Below, piece after piece: positions 14,085 through 22,286 of a DNA stretch of 23,980 nt. Source of the DNA: Chloroflexota bacterium (GTDB taxonomy: Bacteria > Chloroflexota > Dehalococcoidia > SZUA-161); contig VGNW01000008.1 of NCBI GenBank assembly GCA_016865955.1, positions 1 to 23,980 of the forward strand, given 5' to 3'. Position numbers and translations under genes: made by a program. The notes beneath the pieces are model-generated. The model saw only the letters and a list, made by a program, of their open reading frames with translations. It ran no database searches and had not been told where the DNA came from. The stretch's first letter is position 1. Every line of letters begins with the position of its first letter.

Positions 14085-15278
14085 TCACCTACCCTGCGAT
14101 AATTTGAGGAGAAAGGAAGATTTAGTCATATTTCTAACAGCCTGATGCAACCTCTTATCCTTCAATGCTCTCATTATCAAATTGCCATGCCAATCGAAAG
14201 AGAAATCAGGCGATTGTAGCAACGATTCGTGTAGCCCGTTTGCCTCAATTATGCCAAATATCTGCTCTCCCTGCCTGTCGCTCAGCTTCTCACAAAGCTT
14301 TCTCGCCCAGTACCCTATCTCCAGCTCTCTGCCAAGCTTCTTCTTCCACATCTTCTCGTAACTACTCAATCCCCTCGACGTGAAGTCATCGGCACACAAA
14401 GCATTATGCGTAACATCGACAGCTATATCGGCACACAATAGACCGTAATATACTCCCCCACCGGTAGTCGGCTTGACCTGCCCGGCGGCATCCCCCACCA
14501 CCAGCAATCTCTCCATATAAGTCTTAGGAAGCGGAGTCAATGGAATGCCGCCATATGTGATTTTACTTTCGGTGGAAATAATCTTATGCTGCGCTTTGAG
14601 GGACTCCATGAGACTCTTCAAATGAGAGCCCGGGCTACGCCGCGAGAGAAGACCTGCCAGTGCCTTGCCCGGATAGGTTGGAACCAGCCAGCCAAAGAAG
14701 CCCGGCGCTATCTCCCGTCCAAAGTACACCTCCACCTCTTCCAATTTCTCCACAACCACTTCGGCTTGAGCACCCAGAACAAAGTCACCGATTTCGCCCA
14801 AGCCGAGCCTGCGCGTCAGAGCACCGCCGAATCCGCTGCTGATAAGCGCGATTTTCGCATCAAAATCGACGACTTTACCTCTGCGTTCGACTCTCGCGGT
14901 AACGCCATCATTCCTCAGGCTGATATTCTCAACCCTGGCGGATAAAAGATACTCAGCTCCTTTACCCTGTGCTTTCTCAGCCAGCGCAGAATCGAAGACA
15001 ACCCTGTCAACCACATAGGCCTGCGCCGTTTCCTTACTTAACCTGAGGCATCTGGCGGACGGAGAGAAGAACTTTGCGGAGCTTGCCTGCGTCAGGACAC
15101 CATAATTTACAACAGGGAACCGGTCGAAGCACTCCTTGCCTATGATACCCGTGCAACAGACCGCCTCGCCAACCTTTGCCCTCCGTTCGAAAACTATAAC
15201 CTTATATCCCAGCTCAGCCATTCTGTATGCAAGGTAGCTTCCCACAGGACCAGCCCCTACTATCATTACATCATACAA
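14085..15278 (-). CDS. Geranylgeranyl reductase family FAD-dependent oxidoreductase
   Basis: This family saturates isoprenoid chains, for example of quinones, chlorophyll or archaeal lipids; the substrate here is unknown. LYDVMIVGAGPVGSYLAYRM holds the FAD dinucleotide motif GAGPVG, followed by an acidic strand end (VIVFERR). GEAVCCTGIIG, APGFFGWLVPTY and LLVVGDAAGQVKPTTGGGVYYGL are typical family motifs, the last being the second FAD contact. TTG 15278 is chosen because it aligns with the usual N-terminus just before the Rossmann strand and follows AGGGCGGG (15293-15286). A longer reading from GTG 15338 adds 20 residues with no homology cue. It is divergent from ilvE. Confidence 0.87.
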   Translation of the reverse strand: MYDVMIVGAGPVGSYLAYRMAELGYKVIVFERRAKVGEAVCCTGIIGKECFDRFPVVNYGVLTQASSAKFFSPSARCLRLSKETAQAYVVDRVVFDSALAEKAQGKGAEYLLSARVENISLRNDGVTARVERRGKVVDFDAKIALISSGFGGALTRRLGLGEIGDFVLGAQAEVVVEKLEEVEVYFGREIAPGFFGWLVPTYPGKALAGLLSRRSPGSHLKSLMESLKAQHKIISTESKITYGGIPLTPLPKTYMERLLVVGDAAGQVKPTTGGGVYYGLLCADIAVDVTHNALCADDFTSRGLSSYEKMWKKKLGRELEIGYWARKLCEKLSDRQGEQIFGIIEANGLHESLLQSPDFSFDWHGNLIMRALKDKRLHQAVRNMTKSSFLLKLSQGR

Positions 15279-15373
15279 TTCGGCACCCGCCCTAAAATAA
15301 GTAAGAGCCCGTAAAAGGGCTTTACTCAATGCTAGCACTAAATAGCCTCGAATTCAAGGAGCATTACAACCAC

Positions 15374-15402
15374 TTGTCTTTACAGCCCAGGCTGGTTATA
15401 CT
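15374..15402 (+). promoter_or_regulatory. Promoter of ilvE
   Basis: TTGTCT (15374-15379, four of six), a 17-bp spacer and TATACT (15397-15402, five of six). The expected start near 15409 leaves a 22-base leader with AAAAGGAG. This also argues against the longer ilvE reading frame that begins upstream at 15329. Confidence 0.6.
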
Positions 15403-15430
15403 TAGCAAAAGCATAAAAAGGAGTGTAGCC

Positions 15431-16387
15431 ATGCCACCCTATGCCTTTTTTAAGAAAAAGTTTGTTCCGCTCTCGGAAGCCAAGGTCGGCATCATGACCC
15501 ATGCTCTCCACTACGGGACTGCCTGTTTTGAAGGCATCAGAGGCAACTGGAACGAAAAAGAGAAGCAGCTATATATCTTCCGCTGCGCCGAACACTATGA
15601 AAGGCTGCTGAATAACTGTAAGCTGCTCAAGATTAACGTCCCCTACTCCGTAGACGAACTCTGCCGAATGACGGTCGAGCTTATCGGAAAGTCCGGTTTC
15701 AAGGAAGACGTCTATATCAGACCGCTCGCCTATAAAAGCTCCGAGGCATTCGGAGTCAGGCTGCACGGGCTCGAAGACGACCTTTGCATTATTGTCACAA
15801 CTTTCGGTGCCTATCTTGATGACAAGAATGGAATCAGGTGCTGCGTATCATCATGGATAAGACCTGATGACAATATGATACCGCCCAGAGGCAAGATTAC
15901 CGGAATTTATGTCAACAACGCATTCGCCAAGACGGAGGCTATAGAAAATGGCTTCCAGGAAGGCATCATGCTCACTTCAGATGGCTATGTGTCGGAAGGA
16001 AGCGGAGAAAACCTCTTTCTCGTCATAAACGGTAAGCTGGTGAGCCCGGCAGCATACGATAGAATTCTTATGGGCATCACGAGAGACACGGTGATCAAAC
16101 TGGCTAAAAAAGAGCTCGGTTTAGAAACCGAGGAACGCCATATCGACCGCAGTGAACTCTATCTGGCTAATGAGTGTTTCCTGACCGGCACAGCCGCCCA
16201 TGTTACGCCCGTAATCGAGATTGACCATCGCAAGATCGGGGACGGTAACATAGGGAAGATAACGAAGCAATTACGGAAGCTCTACTTCGATGTTGAGTTC
16301 GGCAGAAACAAAAAATATCTGAAATGGTGTACCCCTGCATACACCAGCCGAGTCGGAGATACAAAAGCTAAATCGAGGTCGAGATAA
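15431..16387 (+). CDS. ilvE: Branched-chain amino acid aminotransferase
   Basis: This fold-type IV PLP transaminase carries out the last step of valine, leucine and isoleucine synthesis. Motifs are GIMTHALHYGTACFEGIRG near the N-terminus, the cofactor lysine at K155 in GKITGIYVNNAFAKTEA, EGIMLTSDGYVSEGSGENLFLV, and MGITRDTVIKLAKKELGLE. At 318 aa it matches the family. ATG 15431 follows AAAAGGAG (15416-15423) at 7 bases and begins the conserved protein; the in-frame ATG 15329 would start upstream of the likely promoter and add 34 unrelated residues. D-amino-acid transaminase and aminodeoxychorismate lyase share the fold, but the length and motifs favour IlvE. Confidence 0.93.
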   Translation: MPPYAFFKKKFVPLSEAKVGIMTHALHYGTACFEGIRGNWNEKEKQLYIFRCAEHYERLLNNCKLLKINVPYSVDELCRMTVELIGKSGFKEDVYIRPLAYKSSEAFGVRLHGLEDDLCIIVTTFGAYLDDKNGIRCCVSSWIRPDDNMIPPRGKITGIYVNNAFAKTEAIENGFQEGIMLTSDGYVSEGSGENLFLVINGKLVSPAAYDRILMGITRDTVIKLAKKELGLETEERHIDRSELYLANECFLTGTAAHVTPVIEIDHRKIGDGNIGKITKQLRKLYFDVEFGRNKKYLKWCTPAYTSRVGDTKAKSRSR

Positions 16388-16438
16388 AGTTGTTACCTTT
16401 TTCCCTCATCACAGAGAGGCAATCTCAGGAATAAGGGG

Positions 16439-17554
16439 ATGAAATCGTATAACGCTTCCAAGCCTGAACTCTCACTCATTGTACCTACATATAATGAAAG
16501 CGAGAATATCGGTACACTGGCGGAGAGAGTTCACAAATCCCTATCCGGCTACAACTACGAACTCATAGTGGTAGACGATAACAGCCCCGACGGCACTGCC
16601 GAACTGGCAAAAAGCCTTTCCTCCAAATATCCGGTCCGAGTAATCGTCCGCACCGATGAACGCGGCCTGGCTTCAGCAGTGGTTGCCGGCTTCAAACAGG
16701 CAAAGGGAGAGATTCTCGGGGTAATCGACGCCGACTTGCAGCATCCTCCTGAGTTTATCCCCCACTTGATGAAGGGAGTTGAACAGGGCGCAGACGTAGC
16801 AATCGCCAGCCGCTATGTCAACGGCGGCGCCATCGAAGGCTGGACGCTCAAGAGAAAAATCATCTCCATAGGAGCGAAGTTACCCGCGAATGTTCTTCTC
16901 GCTTCAGCCAGAAAGATAAAAGACCCCCTTTCGGGATTCTTTCTGTTCCGCAAACACCTGATAGAAGGAACGGAGCTCAGCCCCATCGGTTATAAAATAC
17001 TTCTCGAAGTGCTGGTCAAGGGAAAACCATCACGAGTTGTGGAGATTCCTTACACTTTCAAAGAGCGTGAGCGAGGAAAGAGCAATCTTACCGCAAAAGA
17101 ACAGATAAACTATCTGAAACACCTTTACCGCCTGTCATGGTACGACGGCCGGATAAAGCGATTTTTAAAATTCTGCGTGGTGGGAGCCAGCGGTTTCGGT
17201 GTCAATGTAGGGCTGCTGGCTCTTTTTGTCGAAGTCGCCGGCATGCATAAAGTCTGGGCTCAGGTACCGAGCTACCAGATATCCATTCTGACTAATTTTC
17301 TGTTTAATGAATTCTGGACGTTCCGCGACCGACGTACCCCGGGCTCGAAATCCTTCCTCATGCGAGGCGTCAAATTCTACCTGGTCAGCGAAATTGGGTG
17401 GGGCATCAACCTGGGCGTGTATTACCTTGCTTTGGATGTTGCGGGAATATACTATATCGTCTCCCAGATAATAGCGATAGCTGTTGCCACACTGTGGAAT
17501 TTCTTCTCCAACGTACTGTGGACATGGCGCGTGAAACCTGCTAAAGAGGGATAA
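16439..17554 (+). CDS. GT2 glycosyltransferase (polyprenyl-phosphate type) fused to GtrA domain
   Basis: The N-terminal half (about 1-235) is a family 2 glycosyltransferase of the dolichol/polyprenyl-phosphate mannosyltransferase type: SLIVPTYNESENIGTLAERV, VVDDNSPDGTAELA (45-58) and the metal-binding DADLQHPPEF (97-106). It would transfer a sugar from a nucleotide donor to a lipid carrier at the inner membrane face. The C-terminal part (about 240-365) is a GtrA-like domain with four membrane helices, including FLKFCVVGASGFGVNVGLLA and NFLFNEFWTFRDRR; GtrA proteins are linked to flipping the lipid-linked sugar. The fusion is well known in bacteria. ATG 16439 follows AGGAATAAGGGG. The next gene starts 3 bases after the stop. 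Confidence 0.92.
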   Translation: MKSYNASKPELSLIVPTYNESENIGTLAERVHKSLSGYNYELIVVDDNSPDGTAELAKSLSSKYPVRVIVRTDERGLASAVVAGFKQAKGEILGVIDADLQHPPEFIPHLMKGVEQGADVAIASRYVNGGAIEGWTLKRKIISIGAKLPANVLLASARKIKDPLSGFFLFRKHLIEGTELSPIGYKILLEVLVKGKPSRVVEIPYTFKERERGKSNLTAKEQINYLKHLYRLSWYDGRIKRFLKFCVVGASGFGVNVGLLALFVEVAGMHKVWAQVPSYQISILTNFLFNEFWTFRDRRTPGSKSFLMRGVKFYLVSEIGWGINLGVYYLALDVAGIYYIVSQIIAIAVATLWNFFSNVLWTWRVKPAKEG

Positions 17555-17557
17555 AGA

Positions 17558-17971
17558 ATGGCTCTGGATTATTTCGTGCTGGTGTTCCTGGCATCCATGG
17601 GTGTGTACCAGATAGTATCAATATTTGCAAAGCTGGACGGCATTTGTTTGTTCAAGCAGCAGTGGCTCCAGTACATTTTCGGTTTACTGGCACTTGTAGG
17701 AGCCTTCGGGTGGTTCTTCACCAGCAAAGAACGCAACGTTCAGCACACGGTGGAGGGCTCTCAGCAGCTCGGGTTATTTCTGGGGGCGATTGTCGCCTCA
17801 TGGGTTGTGACCAACATCCTGGCATCTATAATACAGGCAAAAGTCGATACGCGAGCAGTCGACCCCGGCGAAGAGAAGTACTATAAACTGGGCATCGAGA
17901 GCCTGAAAACCAACACGCTTATCGGCTCTATTATGAACAACATCAGAAAAGCGAGAAAGGACAAGGTCTGA
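17558..17971 (+). CDS. Hypothetical small membrane protein, 137 aa
   Basis: I do not recognise the family. Three membrane helices are likely at about residues 2-24, 37-54 and 70-90, followed by a charged C-terminal tail (about 91-137) rich in Lys and Arg that would lie on the cytoplasmic side. There is no signal peptide, cysteine motif or known catalytic motif. It is packed between the GT2-GtrA gene (3-base gap) and the PAP2-like gene (TGATG overlap), so it is almost certainly co-translated with them. A structural or carrier role in the same lipid-linked sugar process is inference from position. Confidence 0.8.
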   Translation: MALDYFVLVFLASMGVYQIVSIFAKLDGICLFKQQWLQYIFGLLALVGAFGWFFTSKERNVQHTVEGSQQLGLFLGAIVASWVVTNILASIIQAKVDTRAVDPGEEKYYKLGIESLKTNTLIGSIMNNIRKARKDKV

Positions 17972-18588
17972 TGCCCCCGCCGCTTTCGGGATGGACAATT
18001 TGGATAACCGGTTTCGTGGGCAAAGCGCCCGCGCTCGATGAGTTTATGAGCTTCCTTGCCAGCGATTTCTTCATCCCTGTGCTCATATGCCTCATCATGC
18101 TCACCCTCTGGCTCAGCCAGTCCGACCGCTTCAAGAGAGAAAAGATACAGCGAGCCGTAATGAACACGTCCGTCGCTATCGGGATTTCCACGCTGGGAGT
18201 CCATATCGTCAACGCTTTCTGGGACCCCTGGCCTCGCCCCTTCCTAGTGGACGACCCGGCAATAAGAGAGAGCGCCAGACACGCTGCACAAACCGTTTTT
18301 TACTACGCTCACGACCCTTCGTTTCCCAGCAACGCCACAACGATAGCCTTCGCCGCTGCTACCGGTATTTTCCTGGGCAATCGTAAGGTGGGAATAATCG
18401 TCTATGTGCTGGCCATCGGCTGGGCTATGGCGAGATTCTATGCGGGAATACACTTCTTCGTGGACATACTCGCCGGCGTTGCTTTGGGTGTATCGATTGC
18501 ACTCTTTATATGCAAAGTCTTCATGCCGCGGGTGGAGCCCTTCCCATCGTGGGCAATGAATCTATTCCGGTTTCTTTACCTGGCTTGA
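17971..18588 (+). CDS. PAP2-fold membrane protein with degenerate phosphatase motifs
   Basis: This protein has the layout of PAP2 lipid phosphatases, which include BcrC-type undecaprenyl-pyrophosphate phosphatases, with about five membrane helices. Motif C3 is intact: R155, H161 (the nucleophile in active members) and D165 in MARFYAGIHFFVDILAG. Motif C1 keeps R89-P90 (PWPRPF) but has Ala82 where the family lysine should be. Motif C2, SFPSNATT, has Ala122 in place of the histidine. The gene overlaps the previous one by one base. Its stop lies 7 bases from the end of the convergent BKACE gene. It could be a low-activity phosphatase, a binding protein, or an enzyme with altered chemistry. Confidence 0.85.
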   Translation: MPPPLSGWTIWITGFVGKAPALDEFMSFLASDFFIPVLICLIMLTLWLSQSDRFKREKIQRAVMNTSVAIGISTLGVHIVNAFWDPWPRPFLVDDPAIRESARHAAQTVFYYAHDPSFPSNATTIAFAAATGIFLGNRKVGIIVYVLAIGWAMARFYAGIHFFVDILAGVALGVSIALFICKVFMPRVEPFPSWAMNLFRFLYLA

Positions 18589-18595
18589 AGCGGAG

Positions 18596-19480
18596 CTATC
18601 GCGAGGATTCTGGCATATCTTCATACACGCGCCCGTACTTTCCGTTGCCCTTTTCCAGACGCAATAACTTCCTCAGTTCCTTCGGGCTCATCACTTTTCT
18701 CTCGTTGTCCTCAGCGAGCCTGTGGATGCGCCTGATAAGGTCTATGTTCCGAGCCAATCTGGTTCTGCCTGAGTCGTACCATATGTTATCCTCAAGTCCC
18801 ACACGCACCCCACCGCCTGTAGCGATAGCAACCGAATTCATCATCAATTGGAAATCTCCGATGCCGGCCAGGCTCCAATACGAGTTCGGAGGCAGGTCTC
18901 GTATCATCATACCGGCATGCAACAGGTCAGCCTGAGCGCAGGCGATGTTACCCATCAATAGGTTGAAATAATGAGGCGGCTGCAATAATCCCCTTTTCTC
19001 AAGATACTTGGCGTAGTTTATCATGCCCGCATCGAATGCTTCGAGTTCGGGCATTATCCCCCTGCTCAACATCTCGCGGGCAAGCGCCTGAATCATATCG
19101 GGCGTATTTACACTTGCCTCCTTGTTGAAATTCACCGAACTTAAGGTCAGGCTCCCCATATCGGGTTTAACGTTACCTTCGAGTTTCAACGGTTCCGCCC
19201 GCTCTTCAAACTCACGAAAATTACGCCCGCTCAGAGAAACTGCAATTATCAGGTCTCCGGAGAACTTCCGAATCCCCATGATGATTTTCTCATATGTCTT
19301 CGCTTTGTATGTCGGCTCTCCGGTTCGCTCATCCCGTGCATGTAAATGAACCATGGTAATTCCCGCTTCGACGGCCTGGTGCACATCTTCAATAATCTGC
19401 TGAACGCTCACCGGCACATAAGCGGTCATTCTCTTCGTGGGGATCATTCCCGTAGGTACGAAATTGATTATTAGATTCAT
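18596..19480 (-). CDS. Beta-keto acid cleavage enzyme (BKACE, DUF849)
   Basis: The BKACE/Kce family condenses a beta-keto acid with acetyl-CoA and cleaves it to a CoA ester and acetoacetate; Kce of lysine fermentation is the model. The zinc ligands align with Kce: H45 and H47 in MVHLHARD and E230 in VRVGLEDN. Other signatures are ETYEKII-like KTYEKIIMGIRK, PELEAFDAGMI, HYFNLLMG and WSLAGIGDFQLMMNSVAIATGGGVR. At 294 aa it is slightly longer than usual owing to the C-terminal tail. Substrate specificity cannot be read from the sequence. It starts 3 bases after the radical SAM stop, so the two are one transcript. There are no lysine-fermentation genes nearby. Confidence 0.92.
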   Translation of the reverse strand: MNLIINFVPTGMIPTKRMTAYVPVSVQQIIEDVHQAVEAGITMVHLHARDERTGEPTYKAKTYEKIIMGIRKFSGDLIIAVSLSGRNFREFEERAEPLKLEGNVKPDMGSLTLSSVNFNKEASVNTPDMIQALAREMLSRGIMPELEAFDAGMINYAKYLEKRGLLQPPHYFNLLMGNIACAQADLLHAGMMIRDLPPNSYWSLAGIGDFQLMMNSVAIATGGGVRVGLEDNIWYDSGRTRLARNIDLIRRIHRLAEDNERKVMSPKELRKLLRLEKGNGKYGRVYEDMPESSR

Positions 19481-19483
19481 ATC

Positions 19484-21355
19484 TCAACAGTCCCTGCCAA
19501 GTTTAGCCTTCTGGGAGATCACGGAAGCGCGGGGCGACTCTTTACATCTCCTTTGACAGACAGATTGCTTCAAATGAAGCCCGCACAAAGAGCAGGGCCC
19601 TGTCCGGCAATCGGGCGTTGCCTGCCCTTCCCGGGCACGTTCATATTCGCTCTCCAGAAAATCCGCATTTACGCCCGTATCGATATGTGCCCAGGGCAGC
19701 AGTTCATCGATAGGACGTTCCCTGCAGGCATAAAAACAGGGGTCGAGGGTAAACTCATCAAAAGCCTTCTGCCATCTCTCGTAGCTATAAAGCTCGCTCC
19801 ATGCATCGAACTTGCAGCCCAGTTGCCAGGCACGGTGTATTACCTTTGCCAGGCGACGGTCTCCGCGAGATAATACGGCTTCGAGTATACTTACTTCTGG
19901 GTCCTGCCAGGAAAGATGAGCGCCGCTCTTTTTCAGCCCCGACTTAAGTATTTTCTGTCTGGCGTCCAATTCCTCCATTCCAACCTGCGCCACCCGCTGG
20001 AAAGGCGTATGCGGCTTGGGCACAAAAGTTGAAGCGTTGACCCTGATATTGACACCCTTATTGCCTATGCTTCTAATCTTATTTATTAGCTCTACTATGC
20101 CTGCAATATCGGCGTGTGTCTCTGTAGGCAACCCTATCATAAAATAAAGTTTGATATTCCTCCAGCCTTGTTCCCAGGCAGTTTCTATTGTTTGCAGTAT
20201 CTCCGCCTCTTGAACCTTCTTGTTTATCACCTGGCGCAGTCTTTCGGTTCCTGCCTCCGGTGCAAATGTCAGACCTGTTTTTTTCCTGTCCTTAAAGGAA
20301 TTGGCTAACTGCAAGGAAAATGTATCCAGTCGTAAACTCGGCAGAGATAATACAAAATTGCCATCCTCGTGGCTTTGTAATATAGAGGCAACCAGATTCT
20401 CTATGCCGGGGTAGTCGCTCGTGCTCAAGGAGAGCAGCGAGATCTCATCATAGCCGCAGTTTTTTACCAGGCCAGCTACCGCTTTTTCCACTTCACCCTG
20501 GCTGCGCTCCCTTACCGGACGGTATATTATTCCAGCCTGGCAGAAACGGCATCCCTGGGAACAGCCACGTTGAATCTCCACAGCACCGCGGTCATGTATC
20601 ACCTGAAGGTACGGGACGATAGGGCGAATTAATGGTGGAGGCAGGTTGCTCATCACACGCCGTTCTATTCTGGGTCTTGCTTCAGCAACACCAGGGTTTA
20701 TCGAAGCCAGAGTTCCATCAGGGTGATAGTCAACCCGATAGAAGCCTGGAACATAAATTCCTGAAATTCCAGCCGCCTCTCTCAGAAATTCCTTTTTCCA
20801 CCCGGAGCCTTTCCCCTTCCATCTACGGAACACACCCAAAAGCTCCAGCACCGCCTCCTCACCTTCTCCAACTACAAACAAATCGATGAAATCCGCCATC
20901 GGCTCGGGATTAAAGGCACAGCTCCCGCCAGCTATTACCAGGGGCTCCGAGTCGCCTCTCTCAGCGGCAAGGACGGGTATCCCCGAGAGGTCGAGCATAT
21001 TGAGCACATTGGTATAAGTAAGCTCATATCCTAACGAGAACCCCAGAATATCAAAGTTCCTGACAGGGTGCCTTGACTCCAGACTAAATAGAGATAATCC
21101 TGCACGGCGCATCTCAGCCTCCATGTCCACCCAGGGTGCAAACACCCTTTCCGCAAGCACATCAGGCTGATGGTTCAGCACATCGTAGATTATGGCAAGA
21201 CCCAGGTTAGACATTCCCACATCGTAGAGGTCGGGATAGGAAAGTACGACTTTAATGTCAGTCGCATCCCAATCCTTGACCACGCTGTTCCACTCGCCTC
21301 CGGTGTAACGCGCCGGCCTGGTAACTCTATGGAGAATTTCGTCCAGATTTACCAT
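19484..21355 (-). CDS. B12-binding-like radical SAM protein (TIGR03960-type)
   Basis: This is a radical SAM enzyme of unknown reaction. The N-terminal third (about 1-180) looks like a cobalamin-binding-like domain (VVLSYPDLYDVGMSNLGLAI, FDILGFSLGYELTYTNVLNML, VIAGGSCAFNPEPMADFIDLFVVGEGEEAV) but lacks an obvious DxHxxG cobalamin motif. The radical SAM motif C265-x3-C269-x2-C272 is in RGCSQGCRFCQAG, followed by FAPEAGTERLRQVINKK. The C-terminus adds C583, C588 and C591 in CRTGPCSLCG, and C600 and C604, likely a second metal site. In other bacteria a DUF2344 partner is often adjacent; none is here. ATG 21355 has GGGGAT upstream. Confidence 0.88.
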   Translation of the reverse strand: MVNLDEILHRVTRPARYTGGEWNSVVKDWDATDIKVVLSYPDLYDVGMSNLGLAIIYDVLNHQPDVLAERVFAPWVDMEAEMRRAGLSLFSLESRHPVRNFDILGFSLGYELTYTNVLNMLDLSGIPVLAAERGDSEPLVIAGGSCAFNPEPMADFIDLFVVGEGEEAVLELLGVFRRWKGKGSGWKKEFLREAAGISGIYVPGFYRVDYHPDGTLASINPGVAEARPRIERRVMSNLPPPLIRPIVPYLQVIHDRGAVEIQRGCSQGCRFCQAGIIYRPVRERSQGEVEKAVAGLVKNCGYDEISLLSLSTSDYPGIENLVASILQSHEDGNFVLSLPSLRLDTFSLQLANSFKDRKKTGLTFAPEAGTERLRQVINKKVQEAEILQTIETAWEQGWRNIKLYFMIGLPTETHADIAGIVELINKIRSIGNKGVNIRVNASTFVPKPHTPFQRVAQVGMEELDARQKILKSGLKKSGAHLSWQDPEVSILEAVLSRGDRRLAKVIHRAWQLGCKFDAWSELYSYERWQKAFDEFTLDPCFYACRERPIDELLPWAHIDTGVNADFLESEYERAREGQATPDCRTGPCSLCGLHLKQSVCQRRCKESPRASVISQKAKLGRDC

Positions 21356-21369
21356 AATATCCCCAAAAC

Positions 21370-21398
21370 AGTATAAACTATTACATACAGATTCACAA
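21370..21398 (-). promoter_or_regulatory. Promoter of the radical SAM-BKACE operon
   Basis: On the minus strand, TTGTGA (21398-21393, four of six), a 17-base spacer and TATACT (21375-21370, five of six). The expected start near 21363 leaves only about 8 bases before ATG 21355, a very short leader. Confidence 0.55.
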
Positions 21399-21430
21399 AG
21401 GTATCGGAGTAAAATTGATAACAGGCAGTC

Positions 21431-21459
21431 TTGACTTCAAACCCGCTAAGGTTTAGTCT
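21431..21459 (+). promoter_or_regulatory. Possible promoter just before the VTT gene
   Basis: TTGACT (21431-21436, five of six), a 17-bp spacer and TAGTCT (21454-21459, weak). The expected start lies near 21466, four bases before ATG 21470, which has no Shine-Dalgarno. An alternative is TTACCA-17-TATAAA at 21349-21377. Confidence 0.3.
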
Positions 21460-21469
21460 AAAGCACAAC

Positions 21470-22123
21470 ATGAACTCTAAAGAACTGGATAAGCCCGTCG
21501 AGGAGGAGAAATCCCCCGTCTCCCCGGATGAGCAAACCTCTGTTCAGACTCCATCCATATCGCGCAAGAGCCAGGTCAAGTACATAATACTGCTTGTAGC
21601 CGCTGTGCTGGTAATGGTACTGGTGAGTGTACTCGTCCAGAGACCGGATAATCCAGAGGAATATCTCAAGACATCAGGCTACATCGGTATCTTTGCCATG
21701 GCTGTAATAGGCAGCGCATCTCCTGTCTGGCCGCTGCCCGGCTCCTGGGCAGCCTTCATCGCCGCCGGACTAGGGCTGAATCCACTCTACCTCGGTCTGC
21801 TGGCAGGGATCGGCGAGAGCATCGGTGAGCTTTCAGGGTACACCGCAGGTTATGGCGGACAGGTAGCACTGCGGAAATTCAAACAATATCAGAAGATAGA
21901 GAATTGGATGAAGAAATACGGCGGCCCTGCCATTTTCCTTTTCTCTGCAATACCCAACTTTTTCATTAAGGCAGCAACGATTGCTGCCGGGGGATTACAC
22001 TACCCCATATGGAAGTTCTTCATCTTTTGCTGGGCAGGCAAGACTGTAAAATCGCTGGCTTTCGCATTCGCAGGCTACGGACTCTTCGATAGAATCAAAC
22101 GCCTTATCGATAATATATTTTGA
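21470..22123 (+). CDS. VTT-domain (DedA/SNARE-associated-like) membrane protein
   Basis: DedA/VTT proteins are integral membrane proteins with roles in lipid-carrier or phospholipid movement and membrane homeostasis. A polar N-terminus of about 35 residues precedes one helix (YIILLVAAVLVMVLVSVLV). The VTT core follows, with GESIGELSGYTAGYGGQ, KKYGGPAIFLFSAIPN and FIKAATIAAGGLHYP, and ends in further helices. The IPN...AAG layout resembles a VTT subfamily that lacks the classical DedA arginine motif. ATG 21470 (217 aa) is chosen over TTG 21431, which coincides with a -35 box and has no Shine-Dalgarno. It is divergent from the radical SAM operon. Confidence 0.84.
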   Translation: MNSKELDKPVEEEKSPVSPDEQTSVQTPSISRKSQVKYIILLVAAVLVMVLVSVLVQRPDNPEEYLKTSGYIGIFAMAVIGSASPVWPLPGSWAAFIAAGLGLNPLYLGLLAGIGESIGELSGYTAGYGGQVALRKFKQYQKIENWMKKYGGPAIFLFSAIPNFFIKAATIAAGGLHYPIWKFFIFCWAGKTVKSLAFAFAGYGLFDRIKRLIDNIF

Positions 22124-22149
22124 TATTTGAAGCCCCAAAATTGTATAAT
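22120..22149 (+). promoter_or_regulatory. Promoter of the ABC transporter operon
   Basis: TTGATA (22120-22125, five of six), an 18-bp spacer and a perfect TATAAT (22144-22149). The -35 overlaps the stop codon of the VTT gene. The leader to TTG 22287 would be about 130 bases. It contains TACGA/TCGTA around 22211-22227 but no riboswitch I recognise. Confidence 0.65.
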
Positions 22150-22286
22150 TAATTAGTTACTCACCCGAATTATCTCGGTTTATTGTTGCCATTCTAGAGA
22201 TTTCTAAGGCTACGATTTGGCCTCGTAAATAATATGCAGCAGCTCACCTTTGATTCCCATCTAAGCGAGAAGGAGAAGCCTAGTAT

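Noticed and set aside
15329..15430. ATG 15329 as the start of ilvE
   Set aside because: It lies upstream of the likely promoter and has no Shine-Dalgarno; ATG 15431 has a good one and matches the family N-terminus.
22156..22286. A riboswitch in the long leader of the ABC operon
   Set aside because: No known aptamer core or terminator/antiterminator pair is visible, only a 5-bp hairpin.
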